From positions 1,796,411 to 1,860,410 of the forward strand of contig NZ_LISW01000001.1 of the NCBI RefSeq assembly GCF_001905735.1: a DNA stretch of 64,000 nt, read 5' to 3'. The DNA is from Streptomyces sp. CB01249. GTDB lineage: Bacteria; Actinomycetota; Actinomycetes; Streptomycetales; Streptomycetaceae. A model generated the notes under the pieces. The model was not told where the DNA came from and searched no databases. It saw nothing but the letters and a program-made list of their open reading frames with translations. The position numbers were made by a program, and so were the translations under genes. Of the stretch, positions 51,205-62,100 are shown piece by piece (position 1 is the first letter of the stretch; every line of letters starts with the position of its first letter).

Positions 51205-53775
51205 GTGTCGAAACTCCGCACCGTCAAGTCCCTGAAGCCCACCGCCGCCATATCCGCAGCCCTGCTCCTGGCCCTCACCGGCGCCCTCTCCTACAGCCTG
51301 GCCACCCCCGCACCCGCCTACGCCGCCACCTCCACGCTGGAGGCAGAGTCGGCGACGCTGTCGGGTGGGGCGGTCAGCCAGCAGGAGCACGCGGGATACA
51401 CCGGCAGCGCGTACGTCGGCGGTCTGACCGACGGGAACAAGGGCCGCGCCACGATCGCGACCACCCTCCAGTCCGCCTACGCCGGCGCCGGTACGGTCAC
51501 CGTCCGCTACGCCAACGGAACCGGATCGTCCAAGACGCTCACCCTGACCGCGGGCGGCGCGGCCCAGCAGATCACTCTGCCCGCCACCAGCGGCTGGGCG
51601 AGCTGGTCCACCATCGACGTGCCGGTCACCTTCACGCAGGGCGCCAACACCCTCACCCTCGCCTTCACCAGCAACGACAGCGGCAACGTCAACATCGACA
51701 ACCTGAAGGCCACCACCCCGGCACAGCCGGACGACCCGACCCCCGTGGACCCCTCCACGCTGGAGGCGGAGTCGGCGACTCTGTCGGGTGGTGCGGTCAG
51801 CCAGCAGGAGCACGCGGGTTACACCGGCAGCGGCTACGTCGGCGGACTGACCGACGCCAACAAGGGCCGCGCGTCCCTCACCACCAGCGTGCAGTCCGCC
51901 TACGACGGGGCCGGCAGCCTCACCATCCGCTACGCCAACGGCACCGGCTCCAGCAAGACGCTGACCCTGACCGTGGGAAGCAGCACCGCGCAGGTCACCC
52001 TGCCCGCCACCAGCGGCTGGGACTCCTGGTCGACCGTCGACGTCCCGGTTTCGTACGCCAAGAGCGCCAACACGGTCAAGCTCGCCTTCACCGACAACGA
52101 CAGCGGCAACGTCAACATCGACAACCTGAAGGCCACCACCCCCACCACCCCGACCGACCCCGGCGATCCCACCGACCCGGACCCGAGTGGCGCAGGTGCC
52201 ACCTTGCCGTTCACCACGTACGAGGCCGAAGCCGGCAGCTTCAAGGGGTCGGCCATCGGCCCCGACCGCACCTACCTCACCGTGGCCTCGGAGGCATCCG
52301 GTCGGCAGGCCGTCAAGCTGACCCAGACCGGCGACTACGTCGAGGTCAAGCTCACCAAGCCCGCCAACGCCATCAACCTGCGCTACTCACTGCCCGACAG
52401 CAGCGACGGCAAGGGCATCGACGCCACCCTCAGCGCCTACGCCGACGGCAAGGCCCTGCCCGACCTCCACCTCACCTCCCGCTACGCCTGGGTCTACGGC
52501 GCCTACCCGTACACCAACAACCCGGGCGAGGGGCAGGGCCACCGTTTCTTCGACGAAACCCGCGCCACCTTCGGCCAGACCCTGCCCGCCGGCACCGTCC
52601 TGCGCCTGCAGAAGGACACCGGCGACACCGCCGCCTCCTACACCCTCGATCTGATCGAGGCCGAGGAGACCGGATCCGCCGCCACCCTGCCCAGCGGCTA
52701 CGTCTCGGCCGCGGACCTCGGCGTCACACCGGGCGGCCAGGACGTCACCGCAGCCCTCAACAACGCTCTCAACACGGCCAAGAACCAGGGCAAGGGCCTG
52801 TTCCTCCCGGCCGGCACCTACAAGATCTCCGACCACATCAACCTCTCCGGCGTGAAGCTGCGCGGCGCGGGTGTGTGGCACACCGTGCTGCGCGGCACCG
52901 GCCTCAAGGGAGGCCTGTTCGGGCAGGGCGGCACCAGCACCATCGAGAACCTCATGATCGATGGTGAGAACACCGTCCGTGACGACGCCGGCGGCCAGGC
53001 CGCCATCGAGGGCGACTTCGGCACTGGGTCCGTCATCAAGAATGTCTGGATCCAGCACACCAAGGTCGGCCTCTGGATCTCCAGCCCGACCACCGGCCTC
53101 AAGGCCAGTGATCTGCGCATCCGCAACACCTACGCCGACGGCGTCAACCTGCACGGCGCGGTGAAGGACACAGTCGTCTCCAACAGCAGCATCCGCGGCA
53201 CCGGGGACGACGCCCTGGCCATGTGGTCGGACGGCGCCGCGGTCACCAACAGCGCCTTCCGCAACAACACCGTCCAGTTGCCGTCCCTCGCCAACGGCGC
53301 CGCCGTCTACGGCGGAAACGGCAACAGCGTCGAGAACAACCTCATCTCCGACACCGTCGTCGCCGCCGCGGGCATCACCGTCTCCACCCGGTTCGGCGAA
53401 CCGTTCAGCGGCACCACCACCGTCTCCGGCAACCTCCTGCGCCGCACCGGCAGCATGGAAGTGAACTGGAACACCAAGCTCGGCGCCCTGTGGGTGTACG
53501 CCGACCAGCACGACATCACCCAGCCCGTCGTCCTGCAGAACAACACCGTCGAGGACTCCACCTACAGCGGACTGCTCATCTCCTGGGAGAAGCAGGTCTC
53601 CGACCTGCGCGTGGACGGGCTGACCATCGACAAGACCGGAGCCAACGGCATCGAGGGCAACGCCGGCGGCAAGGGCACCTTCTCCAACACCAAGATCACC
53701 GCAACCGCCGAGGCACCCCTCAACATGACCGGCGGCTTCACCATCCAGCGCGGCAGCGGCAACTCCGGCTGGTAA
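51205..53775 (+). CDS. secreted CBM35-CBM35-beta-helix glycanase, GH87 mycodextranase-like
   Basis: An 856-aa secreted protein. Signal peptide (about 1-41, ending APAYAA), two near-identical CBM35-type modules (about 45-172 and 185-312) each starting STLEAESATLSGGAV, a third beta-sandwich (330-490), and a right-handed parallel beta-helix (505-856) with MIDGEN and a paired-Asp GTGDDALAMWSD near residue 667. The layout and Asp pair match GH87 alpha-1,3-glucanases and mycodextranases. It would cut fungal nigeran or alpha-1,3-glucan outside the cell. GTG at 51205 has AAGGA upstream. A different polysaccharide lyase/hydrolase of the beta-helix type is the alternative. Confidence 0.75.
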   Translation: MSKLRTVKSLKPTAAISAALLLALTGALSYSLATPAPAYAATSTLEAESATLSGGAVSQQEHAGYTGSAYVGGLTDGNKGRATIATTLQSAYAGAGTVTVRYANGTGSSKTLTLTAGGAAQQITLPATSGWASWSTIDVPVTFTQGANTLTLAFTSNDSGNVNIDNLKATTPAQPDDPTPVDPSTLEAESATLSGGAVSQQEHAGYTGSGYVGGLTDANKGRASLTTSVQSAYDGAGSLTIRYANGTGSSKTLTLTVGSSTAQVTLPATSGWDSWSTVDVPVSYAKSANTVKLAFTDNDSGNVNIDNLKATTPTTPTDPGDPTDPDPSGAGATLPFTTYEAEAGSFKGSAIGPDRTYLTVASEASGRQAVKLTQTGDYVEVKLTKPANAINLRYSLPDSSDGKGIDATLSAYADGKALPDLHLTSRYAWVYGAYPYTNNPGEGQGHRFFDETRATFGQTLPAGTVLRLQKDTGDTAASYTLDLIEAEETGSAATLPSGYVSAADLGVTPGGQDVTAALNNALNTAKNQGKGLFLPAGTYKISDHINLSGVKLRGAGVWHTVLRGTGLKGGLFGQGGTSTIENLMIDGENTVRDDAGGQAAIEGDFGTGSVIKNVWIQHTKVGLWISSPTTGLKASDLRIRNTYADGVNLHGAVKDTVVSNSSIRGTGDDALAMWSDGAAVTNSAFRNNTVQLPSLANGAAVYGGNGNSVENNLISDTVVAAAGITVSTRFGEPFSGTTTVSGNLLRRTGSMEVNWNTKLGALWVYADQHDITQPVVLQNNTVEDSTYSGLLISWEKQVSDLRVDGLTIDKTGANGIEGNAGGKGTFSNTKITATAEAPLNMTGGFTIQRGSGNSGW
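51337..52140 (+). repeat. tandem duplicated CBM35 module
   Basis: Positions 51337-51720 and 51757-52140 encode the two CBM modules of the same gene at 420-base spacing. The first about 80 bases and the last about 40 bases are almost identical between copies, with changes mostly at third positions; the middle has diverged. This indicates a within-gene duplication kept alike by gene conversion or recent origin. Confidence 0.85.
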
Positions 53776-53849
53776 CCCGAACCGACCGCGGGTCCGGGTT
53801 GCCTCCCTGACCGGCCCGGCCCGCGGTTTCCCCCTACCCCGAAGACCCG

Positions 53850-53885
53850 TGGGCCCGGCCCAAGTCCCCGCCGGCCGGGCCCACG
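53850..53885 (+). terminator. terminator hairpin after the GH87-like gene
   Basis: Perfect 12-bp GC-rich arms (53850-53861, 53874-53885) with a 12-base loop, between the beta-helix gene and the GH13 gene, about 30 bases before the GH13 start. Confidence 0.6.
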
Positions 53886-53917
53886 CACTGTTCGCACCAC
53901 ATACGAAGGCAGGCACC

Positions 53918-55531
53918 ATGACCCCGCGCACCACCGACTGGTGGCGTCACGCAGCCATCTACCAGGTCTACCCGCGCAGCTTCGCCGACGGCAACGGCGA
54001 CGGCATCGGCGACCTGGCGGGCGTGCGCTCCAGACTCGACTACCTCCAGCGCCTCGGCATCGAAGCCATCTGGTTCTCTCCCTGGTATCTGACGCCCATG
54101 GCGGACGCCGGCTACGACGTCACCGACTTCCGCCGGATCGACCCGCGCTTCGGCACCCTCGCCGAAGCCGAGAAGCTCATCGGCGAAGCCCACGAACGCG
54201 ACATCCGCATCATCGTCGACGTCGTGCCCAACCACGTCTCCAACGAACACGCCTGGTTCACCGCTGCCCTCGACGCCGAGCCCGGCTCACCCGAACGCGA
54301 ACTGTTCTGGTTCCGTGAAGGCCGCGGCGGCAACGGCGAACTGCCTCCCAACGCATGGCAGTCCATCTTCGGCGGCTCCGCCTGGACCCGTGTGCCCGAC
54401 GGCCAGTGGTACCTGCACCTGTTCGCCCCCGAACAGCCCGACCTCAACTGGCGCAACCCTCTCGTGCGCGCCGAGTACGAAGACATCCTCCGCTTCTGGT
54501 TCGACCGCGGAGTCGACGGCATCCGCGTCGACTCCGCCGCCATGTGCAGCAAGGACCCGGACCTGCCCGACTACGACCACAGCGTCTTCCCCGACCCCCA
54601 CCCGTACGTCGATCTCGACGAGAACCACGACATCTACCGCGGCTGGCGCGCCGTCGCCGACTCCTACCCCGAGCCCCGCGCGCTGATCGGGGAGGTCTGG
54701 CTCGCCGACCCCGACCGCTTCGCCCGGTACCTGCGCGCCGACGAACTCCACTCGGCCTTCAACTTCGACTTCCTCGGGTGCAGCTGGGACCCCACCGCTC
54801 TGCGTACCGTCATCGACCAGACCCTGGCCGCCCACGTCGGCGTCGGGGCCCCCAGCACCTGGGTGCTCTCCAACCACGACGTCACCCGCCACGTCACCCG
54901 CTACGGCCGCCCCGACACCAGCACCGCCGCCGGTATCCGCCAGTACAACCCCGTCGTCGACGAAGACCTCGGCCGCCGCCGCGCCCGCGCCGCAGCCCTG
55001 CTCACCATGGCGCTGCCCGGCGCCGTCTACATCTACCAGGGCGAGGAACTGGGCCTGCCCGAGGTCGAGGACATCCCCGCCCACCGCCGTGACGACCCCA
55101 TCTACCACCGTACGAACGGAGAGGATCCCGGCCGCGACGGCTGCCGCGTCCCGCTGCCCTGGAACGGCACCACCGAGCCCTACGGCTTCAGCCCCGACGG
55201 CGCCGCATCCCCCTGGCTCCCGCAGCCCGCGACCTGGGCGCGGCTGACCGCGGCCGCTCAGGACGCCGACCCCCATTCCATGCTCACCCTCTACCGCCAG
55301 GCCCTCGCCCGCCGCGCGGCCGAGCCCGCCCTGGGGGACGGGCCCATGCAGTGGCTCGACTACGCACCCGACGTCCTCGCCTTCACCCGCGGTGAGAACT
55401 TCACCTGCATCGTCAACCTCTCCGCCACCCCCGTACAACTCCCGGACGGCGCCCAGGTACTCGTCTCCTCCCAGCCGCTGGGCCAGGGCGTGCTGCCCGT
55501 CGACACCAGCGTCTGGCTGCGTACCTCCTGA
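53918..55531 (+). CDS. GH13 alpha-glucosidase
   Basis: A 537-aa GH13 enzyme of the oligo-1,6-glucosidase/alpha-glucosidase type. YPRSFADGNGDGIGDLAG near the N-terminus is diagnostic. The nucleophile is Asp205 (GIRVDSA), the acid/base Glu259 (GEVW) and the stabiliser Asp321 (SNHDV). There is no signal peptide, so it acts in the cytoplasm on imported oligosaccharides, releasing glucose. With the upstream alpha-1,3/1,4-glucanase it completes degradation of the glucan. A strong terminator follows. Confidence 0.92.
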   Translation: MTPRTTDWWRHAAIYQVYPRSFADGNGDGIGDLAGVRSRLDYLQRLGIEAIWFSPWYLTPMADAGYDVTDFRRIDPRFGTLAEAEKLIGEAHERDIRIIVDVVPNHVSNEHAWFTAALDAEPGSPERELFWFREGRGGNGELPPNAWQSIFGGSAWTRVPDGQWYLHLFAPEQPDLNWRNPLVRAEYEDILRFWFDRGVDGIRVDSAAMCSKDPDLPDYDHSVFPDPHPYVDLDENHDIYRGWRAVADSYPEPRALIGEVWLADPDRFARYLRADELHSAFNFDFLGCSWDPTALRTVIDQTLAAHVGVGAPSTWVLSNHDVTRHVTRYGRPDTSTAAGIRQYNPVVDEDLGRRRARAAALLTMALPGAVYIYQGEELGLPEVEDIPAHRRDDPIYHRTNGEDPGRDGCRVPLPWNGTTEPYGFSPDGAASPWLPQPATWARLTAAAQDADPHSMLTLYRQALARRAAEPALGDGPMQWLDYAPDVLAFTRGENFTCIVNLSATPVQLPDGAQVLVSSQPLGQGVLPVDTSVWLRTS

Positions 55532-55539
55532 ATCCGCAC

Positions 55540-55580
55540 ACCGGGCTGTGGTGTCGTACCTCGTGACACCACAGCCCGGT
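55540..55580 (+). terminator. strong terminator of the glucan locus
   Basis: Perfect 16-bp arms (55540-55555, 55565-55580) with a 9-base loop, starting 9 bases after the GH13 stop. Marks the end of the operon. Confidence 0.8.
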
Positions 55581-55727
55581 CGCGTCTGCGGCGCGGGCGC
55601 GGGGGACTGCGGACCGCTCGTCCTGGCGGGCCGGGCCGGGAGGCCGAACGGGCGGGCGCAGGGGCAGGTTTCGGCCGTTTTCCCCTGATCCGGGCCGCAG
55701 GGTGTTTGAGCGGGACCCACAGCAATT

Positions 55728-55769
55728 TGGTCCAGACCATTGACCCGTCGTTCGGTCGCTCTCTAGCAT
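55728..55769 (+). promoter_or_regulatory. NRPS promoter with DasR-like box
   Basis: TGGTCCAGACCA (55728-55739) differs by one base from the DasR core TGGTCTAGACCA and recalls the TGGTCCAGACC repeats of Streptomyces chitinase promoters. TTGACC (55740-55745), an 18-base spacer and TAGCAT (55764-55769) follow directly. A repressor at this box would cover the -35. Of the 365-base gap 55532-55896, the rest (including 55581-55727 and the 5' UTR after 55776) shows nothing notable; no iron box is present. Confidence 0.6.
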
Positions 55770-55896
55770 TTGCGGCATCACGGCACCCTCCCGGGGCAGC
55801 TGTCCCTCCCTCCTCACGCGTCACCCGCACGGGCCGTGCATGCATACGGTTTCAGCCAGGCGGCCGGACCGCCACGACCCGGCCCCCAGGAGCGTC

Positions 55897-58800
55897 ATGC
55901 CCGATTCCAGCCAGCGGCCCTACTCCCCGACGTCCGGGTCGGAGGCCCAGGCCCCCGCCGAGGCCGTCCTCTCCGTCGGGCAGGAACGCCTCTGGTTCCT
56001 GGACCAGTTCGAGCCGGGGGACCCGGCGTACAACATTCCGCTCGTGCTCCGGTTCACCGGCGCTCTCTCGGCGGACGCCCTCGGCGCGGCGCTGGACGCC
56101 GTGGCGGCCCGGCACGAGGCGCTGCGCAGCCGTTTCCCCGCCGTCGATGGCCGCCCGTACGTCGTGGTGGATCCACCGGCCCCGGTTCCATGGGACAGCC
56201 ATGATCTGCGGGGGTGCGCGGAGGCTGAAACCGCCGCAAGGACAGGGGAGTTCACCAATCGGCCGTTCGACCTGGCGGACGGGCCGCTGCTGCGTGCCGC
56301 ACTGCTGCGGACCGGGGAGGACACGTACACTTTCTGTCTGGTCGTGCACCACATCGTCGCCGACGGCTGGTCGCTCGGCCTGCTGCGCTCCGAACTCGCC
56401 GCGCTCTACTCGACGTTCCGCGCAGGCGACGGGGCCGCCCTGGAGGATCCGCCCTCCTACCTGGCGCACGCCGCCGCGGAGCGCGCCTGGCTGGACGGCC
56501 CGGAGGCCGCCGCGGCCCTCGACCACTGGCGCCGGCTGCTCGACGGTGCCCAGCCCCTGGCGCTCCCCGCCGAGCGCCCCCGGCCTTCCGTTCCGACCAG
56601 CCGGGGCGCCTATCGCACCCAAGTCCTGCGCGGTCTGGGCGGGGCGGTGGAGCGCTTCGCCCGTGCCCGCCGGTTCACCCCCTTCATGGTGATCGCCGCG
56701 GCCTATCAGGTCCTCCTCCACCGCTGCACGGGCCAGGACGACTTCTGCGTGGGCGTGCCCACCGCCGCGCGCACGACGGTCGACAGCGAGCGGACCGTCG
56801 GCTACTTCTCCTCGACCCTCGTCCTGCGCGCCGACTTCTCCGGAACCCGCTCCTTCGATGCCCTGCTGCGGCAGATCCGGGGCGACTGGCTCCGCGCCCT
56901 GACGCACGGCCGCGTCCCGTTCGAACGGCTCACCGAGGAATTGCGGCACGACCGGGACACCGGACGCACGCCCGTCTTCCAGACGCTGCTGACCGTACAC
57001 ACCCAGAGCGGCGGCGACCTGGGCGAGCACCGTTTCGCGGACCTCCTCTGCGCCGAGGGCGACGGCGGCCACACCGCCGCCAAGTTCGAACTGAGCCTGG
57101 ACGTCCGCCCGGACGGTGACGACCTGCACGCGGTCTTCGGCTACCGCACCGATCTCCTGGACGCGCCGGAGGTGGCCCGGTTCGCCGCCCGCTTCGAGAT
57201 CCTGCTGCGCGCCGCCCTGGAGGAGCCCGACACGCCCGTGCACCTGCTGCCCCTGCTGGACGAGGGGGAGTCGGCGCTGCTACGGGACGAGGCGGCGGGG
57301 CCCGCGCTGCCGGAGCACCCCCCGACGGTCCTCGCCGCGATCGACCGGATGGCCCGGGCCGCCGATGCCCCGGCCCTCGTCGGCCCCGGGGAAAGCCTCA
57401 CGCGCGGACAACTCGCCGACGCCTCCCGCGCCCTGGCCGCCCGGCTCCTGGCCGCCGGGGTCCGCCGCGGCGACCTCGTCGCGTTCTGCCTGCCCCGGGG
57501 ACCGCGGCCGGTCGTGGTGATGCTCGCCGCCTGGCGCGTCGGCGCGGGCTTCCTCGCACTGGACCCGGAATACCCCGCCGGACGGCTCGACTTCATGCTC
57601 CGGGACAGCGGGGCAGCGGTCCTGCTGACCGAGGACGGCGCGCCGGTCCCGGGCCTCATCGCCGATGTCCCCGTCCTGTCCGCCGCCCCCAGCCACCCGT
57701 CCGGCCCGCCTCCCGGACCCGGCACCGAGGCCGGCCCGCTTCCCGACCCCGCCACCGGGCCCGGCCCGGACGATCCCGCGTACGTCATCTACACCTCGGG
57801 CTCCACCGGCACGCCCAAGGGCGTCCTCGTACCGCACCGCGCGCTCGCCGCTCGGGTCGCCTGGATGCGTCAGGGCTACGGCCTCGGCGAGAGCGACCGG
57901 GTCCTGCACAGCGCCTCGCTCTCCTTCGACACCAGCGCCGAGGAGATCTTCCCGGCCCTGGCGTCCGGCGCGGTCCTCGTCACCGCCCGCCCCGGAGCGG
58001 CCCTCGGCGACCAGCTGGCCGAGCCGTACGCGGCGGGGGTCACCGTCCTGGACCTGCCCACCCCCTACTGGCACCACCTCGTCGCCGACCTCGACGAAAC
58101 CCCGTGGCCGGACACGCTGCGCCTGGTGATCCTGGGCGCCGACCAGGTGCGCGCCGAGGCGGTCGCCGCGTGGCGGGCCCGGTTCGGCGACACCGTGCGG
58201 CTGGTGAACTCCTACGGCCCGACGGAGACCACGGTCATCGCCACCACGGCGGAGCTCGGCGCGCCGGACGGGCTGCGCAGGCCGCCCATCGGCCGCCCGA
58301 TCGGCGCGACCACCCTGGCCGTGCTGGACCGCCACGGCACACCCGTCCCGCCCGGCACCCCAGGCGAACTGGTCATCGGCGGGGCCGGGGTCGCCGACGG
58401 CTACCTGGGCCGCCCCGGGGCCACCGCCCGCGCTTTTGTGCCCGACCCGGACGGACCGCCGGGGGCCCGTCGCTACCGGACCGGCGACCGGGTCCGGCGC
58501 CGGGCCGACGGGCAGCTGGAATTCCTGGGCCGGCTCGACGGCCAGGTGAAGGTGCGCGGCTTTCGGGTCGAGCCCGGCGAGGTCGAGGCCGCGCTCACCG
58601 CCCTGCCCGGCGTGTCCGATGCCGTGGTCCAGGCCCGCGGCGACCGGCTCGTCGCCCACGTCGTACCGGCCCCGGACGCGCCTGCGCCGGACCCGGCCCG
58701 GCTGCGCGCGGAACTGGCCGCCGTGCTGCCCCCGCACCTGGTCCCCGGCGCCTGGGCCGTGCTCGACCGGCTGCCGCTCACCCCCAACGGCAAAGTAGAC

Positions 58801-59172
58801 CGGGCGGCCTTGCCGGACCCCGGGGCCGCGTCCCTCGTGCGGGCCGCCTTCGTGGAGCCCAGGACCGAGGCGGAGGAACTCGTCGCCGACATCTGGCGCC
58901 AGGTGCTGGGCTCGGGTCCGGTCGGCGCCGACGACGACTTCTTCGACCTGGGCGGCCACTCACTCCTCGCGACGCGGGTCATCGCCCGGCTCCGCGCCTC
59001 CGTAGACCTCGCCGTCCCTCTGCGCACCCTGTTCACCCACCGCACCTGCGCCGCCTTCGCCGAAGCCGTGGAGGCCGCTCTGATGGCCGAGATCGACGCC
59101 TTGTCGGACACGGACGCCGAAGAGCTGTTGGCAGCGCAGGACGCACTGGAAGGAAGCCGGCCCCGCTCATGA
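55897..59172 (+). CDS. nonribosomal peptide synthetase, C-A-PCP module
   Basis: A 1091-aa NRPS. Condensation domain (about 25-440, active motif HHIVADGWS at 151), adenylation domain (about 470-960, A3 [10 protein letters not shown] near 633, A5 SYGPTETT, A8 [14 protein letters not shown]), and carrier domain (about 985-1055, [11 protein letters not shown] with Ser near 1022). The pocket read against GrsA is D-T-E-D-V-L-S-V-I-K; acidic residues at 239 and 278 suggest a basic amino acid. There is no loading module upstream, so the first C domain must take an acyl group from elsewhere. ATG at 55897 has AGGAG; the stop overlaps the next gene as ATGA. Confidence 0.92.
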   Translation: MPDSSQRPYSPTSGSEAQAPAEAVLSVGQERLWFLDQFEPGDPAYNIPLVLRFTGALSADALGAALDAVAARHEALRSRFPAVDGRPYVVVDPPAPVPWDSHDLRGCAEAETAARTGEFTNRPFDLADGPLLRAALLRTGEDTYTFCLVVHHIVADGWSLGLLRSELAALYSTFRAGDGAALEDPPSYLAHAAAERAWLDGPEAAAALDHWRRLLDGAQPLALPAERPRPSVPTSRGAYRTQVLRGLGGAVERFARARRFTPFMVIAAAYQVLLHRCTGQDDFCVGVPTAARTTVDSERTVGYFSSTLVLRADFSGTRSFDALLRQIRGDWLRALTHGRVPFERLTEELRHDRDTGRTPVFQTLLTVHTQSGGDLGEHRFADLLCAEGDGGHTAAKFELSLDVRPDGDDLHAVFGYRTDLLDAPEVARFAARFEILLRAALEEPDTPVHLLPLLDEGESALLRDEAAGPALPEHPPTVLAAIDRMARAADAPALVGPGESLTRGQLADASRALAARLLAAGVRRGDLVAFCLPRGPRPVVVMLAAWRVGAGFLALDPEYPAGRLDFMLRDSGAAVLLTEDGAPVPGLIADVPVLSAAPSHPSGPPPGPGTEAGPLPDPATGPGPDDPAYVIYTSGSTGTPKGVLVPHRALAARVAWMRQGYGLGESDRVLHSASLSFDTSAEEIFPALASGAVLVTARPGAALGDQLAEPYAAGVTVLDLPTPYWHHLVADLDETPWPDTLRLVILGADQVRAEAVAAWRARFGDTVRLVNSYGPTETTVIATTAELGAPDGLRRPPIGRPIGATTLAVLDRHGTPVPPGTPGELVIGGAGVADGYLGRPGATARAFVPDPDGPPGARRYRTGDRVRRRADGQLEFLGRLDGQVKVRGFRVEPGEVEAALTALPGVSDAVVQARGDRLVAHVVPAPDAPAPDPARLRAELAAVLPPHLVPGAWAVLDRLPLTPNGKVDRAALPDPGAASLVRAAFVEPRTEAEELVADIWRQVLGSGPVGADDDFFDLGGHSLLATRVIARLRASVDLAVPLRTLFTHRTCAAFAEAVEAALMAEIDALSDTDAEELLAAQDALEGSRPRS

Positions 59173-62100
59173 GCGCCGACACCGCCCACCCGGCGGAACC
59201 AGCCGCCGCCCGCCTCTCGGCCGCGAAGCGGGAACTGCTGCGCCGCCGCCTGTCGGCGCGCCCCGCCGCCCGGGCCACCATCCCGCGCCGGGACCCGGAC
59301 ACGCCCGTGCCGCTCTCGTTCGCGCAGGAACGCCTTTGGTTCATGGAGCAGTTCGCCCCGGGCACCGCCGCGTACAACATCCCGGTGGTCCGGCGGCTGC
59401 GCGGCCCGCTGGACGCCGACCAGCTGCGCGCCGCCCTGGACGCGGCGGTCGCCCGGCACGAGACGCTGCGCTCGCGCTACCCGGCCACCGACGACGGCCG
59501 CCCGCTGCTGGTCATCGACCCGCCCGGCCCGGCGGCCCTCACCGAGGCCGTGGCCGAGTCACCGGCCGAGGCCGAACGCCTGGTGGACGAAGCGTCCGCC
59601 GTCCCCTTCGACCTGGAGCGCGGCCCGCTGCTGCGGGCCCTGCTGATCCGGCTGGCCGCCGACGACCACGTCCTGCTCCTGGTCGTCCACCACAGCGTCA
59701 GCGACGGCTGGTCCAGCGAGGTCCTGCTCGGCGATGTGCTGCGCCACTACGCCGCCGGTGTCGCGGGCGAGCCCGATCCGCTGCCCGAACTGGCTGTGCA
59801 GTACGGGGACTTCGCGCTGTGGCAGCGCGAGCAGCTGAGCGGTGAACGGCTCGCGGCCGAGGTCGCCCACTGGTCCGGCGAACTCGCCGGGATCGAACCG
59901 CTGGAGCTCGCCTTCTCCCGCCCCCGCCCGCCCCGCCAGACCTTCGAGGGCGCCGGGTACGCGTTCTTCGTCGACCGCGCCCTGCTCGACCGGCTCACGG
60001 CGCTCGGCCGGCTCCACGACGCGACCGTCCACATGGTGCTCCTGGCCGCCTTCCAGATCCTCCTCGCCCGCTTCAGCGGCCAGCGCGACTTCGCCGTCGG
60101 TTCCCCTGTCGCCGGACGCACCGAGCCGGAACTCGAAGACCTGGTCGGCATGTTCGTCAACGTCATCGCGCTGCCGGCCCGGCTGGAGGGCGATCCGTCA
60201 TTCGCCGAGCTCCTGCGCCGCACCCGCGAAACCTGCCTGGACGCCTACGCGCACCAGGAACTGCCGTTCGCGCAGCTGGTCAGCGAGCTGAAGGTGGCAC
60301 GCGACGTCTCGCGCCCGCCCGTCTTCCAGGCCGTGCTCGCCGTACAGAACTACGCCACCCAGCGCGACGCGACGGCGGCGGGCGGCCTGAGCGCCGAGCC
60401 CTTCGGGGTACGGGCCAGCGGCACCCGCTTCGATCTCGAACTCTTCCTCCAGGAGTGGCCCGACGGGCTGCACGGCTCCTTCAACTTCAACACCGACCTC
60501 TTCGACCCCGCCGACATCGGACGCCTCGCCGATCACCTCGGCAGGATCCTGCGCTCCGTGGCGGCCGCCCCCGAGACTCCGCTCTCCGGCCTCGCCGGGC
60601 CCACCCCGGAGGAGCACGAGACCGAGACCGAGCGGTACAACGACACCGCTGTGGACCGTCCGCCCACCACCCTCACCGCCCTGGTGGCCGAGCAGATCGC
60701 CCGGACCCCCGACGCGGTCGCCGTCGCCGTCGAGGGCCGGCCCGCCCTCACCTACCGGCAGCTCGACGAGCGGGCCGACCGGATCGCCGCCCGGCTGGCC
60801 GCCGAGGGCATCGGTCCGGGCGGCCTCGTCGCCATCTGCTCGGAGCGCTCACCCGAACTCGTCGCCGGCCTGCTCGGCATCCTGCGCACGGGCGCGGCCT
60901 ACGCCCCGCTGGAACCCGGCTACCCCGCCGAACGCCTCGCCTTCCTCCTCGCCGACAGCGACGCGCCCGTCCTGCTCACGCAGCGCGGACTGCCCACCCC
61001 GCACGGCTGCACCGCGCAGATCATGCTGCTGGACGACCCCGAGGAACCGCCCCGCTCGCGCCGCGGTCCGGCCGGACCCACCCCCGACGACCCCGCCTAC
61101 CTCATCTACACCTCCGGCTCCACCGGCCGCCCGAAGGGCGTGCCCAACACCCACCGGGCCATCGCCAACCGCCTCCAGTGGATGCAGGACACCTACCGCC
61201 TGGGCCCCGACGACGCCGTCCTGCAGAAGACCCCCGTCGGCTTCGACGTATCGGTGTGGGAGTTCTTCTGGCCCCTGACCACCGGTGCGCGCATCGTCCT
61301 CGCCAAGCCCGGCGGGCAGAAGGACGCCGGCTATCTGCTCGACCTCATCGCCACCGCGGGTGTCACCGTCGCGCACTTCGTGCCCGCCATGCTGACCGTC
61401 TTCCTCGCCGAGGAGGGCGTCGAACGGTGCACGACGCTGCGCCGCGTGATCAGCAGCGGCGAGGCCCTGCCGCCCGACACGGCCCGCGAACTGACCGGCC
61501 GGCTGCCGCACTGCGCCCTCGCCAACCTGTATGGACCGACGGAGGCGGCGGTCGACGTCTCCTCGTGGGAGTGCGCCGGCCCCCTGGAGACGGTGCCGAT
61601 CGGACGGCCCATCGACAACACCCGGCTGTACGTGCTGGACGCCGCCCTGCGCCCCGTGCCGCCCGGGGCCCCCGGTGAACTGCACATCGGCGGCACCGCC
61701 GTGGCCCTCGGCTACCACCGCAGGCCCGGCCGGACCGCGGCCCGGTTCGTGCCCGACCCGTACGGTCCGCCCGGCTCGCGCCTCTACCGCACCGGGGACC
61801 TGGCCCGCCGCCTCCCGGACGGCACCCTCCAGCACCTCGGCCGCGTCGACGCGCAGATCAAGCTGCGCGGGCTGCGCATCGAGCCCGGCGAGACCGAGGC
61901 CGCGCTGCGCGCCCAGCCCCACGTAGCCGACGCGGCTGTCGTCCTGCGCGAGGACCGGCCCGGCGACCAGCGCCTCGTCGGATACGTCGTGGCCGCCGGC
62001 CCGGACGAGCCCGATCCGGTCCGGCTGCGTACGGCGCTCAAGCGGGTGCTCCCCGAACACCAGGTGCCCTCGGTGGTCGCCGTCGTCCCCGCCCTGCCGC

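Noticed and set aside
51337..52140. Repeat as a mobile or CRISPR-like element
   Set aside because: It encodes two protein modules in one continuous frame, so it is a domain duplication.
55581..55896. Iron box (IdeR/DmdR type) before the NRPS operon
   Set aside because: No TTAGGTTAGGCTAACCTAA-like palindrome is present; only the DasR-like box is seen.
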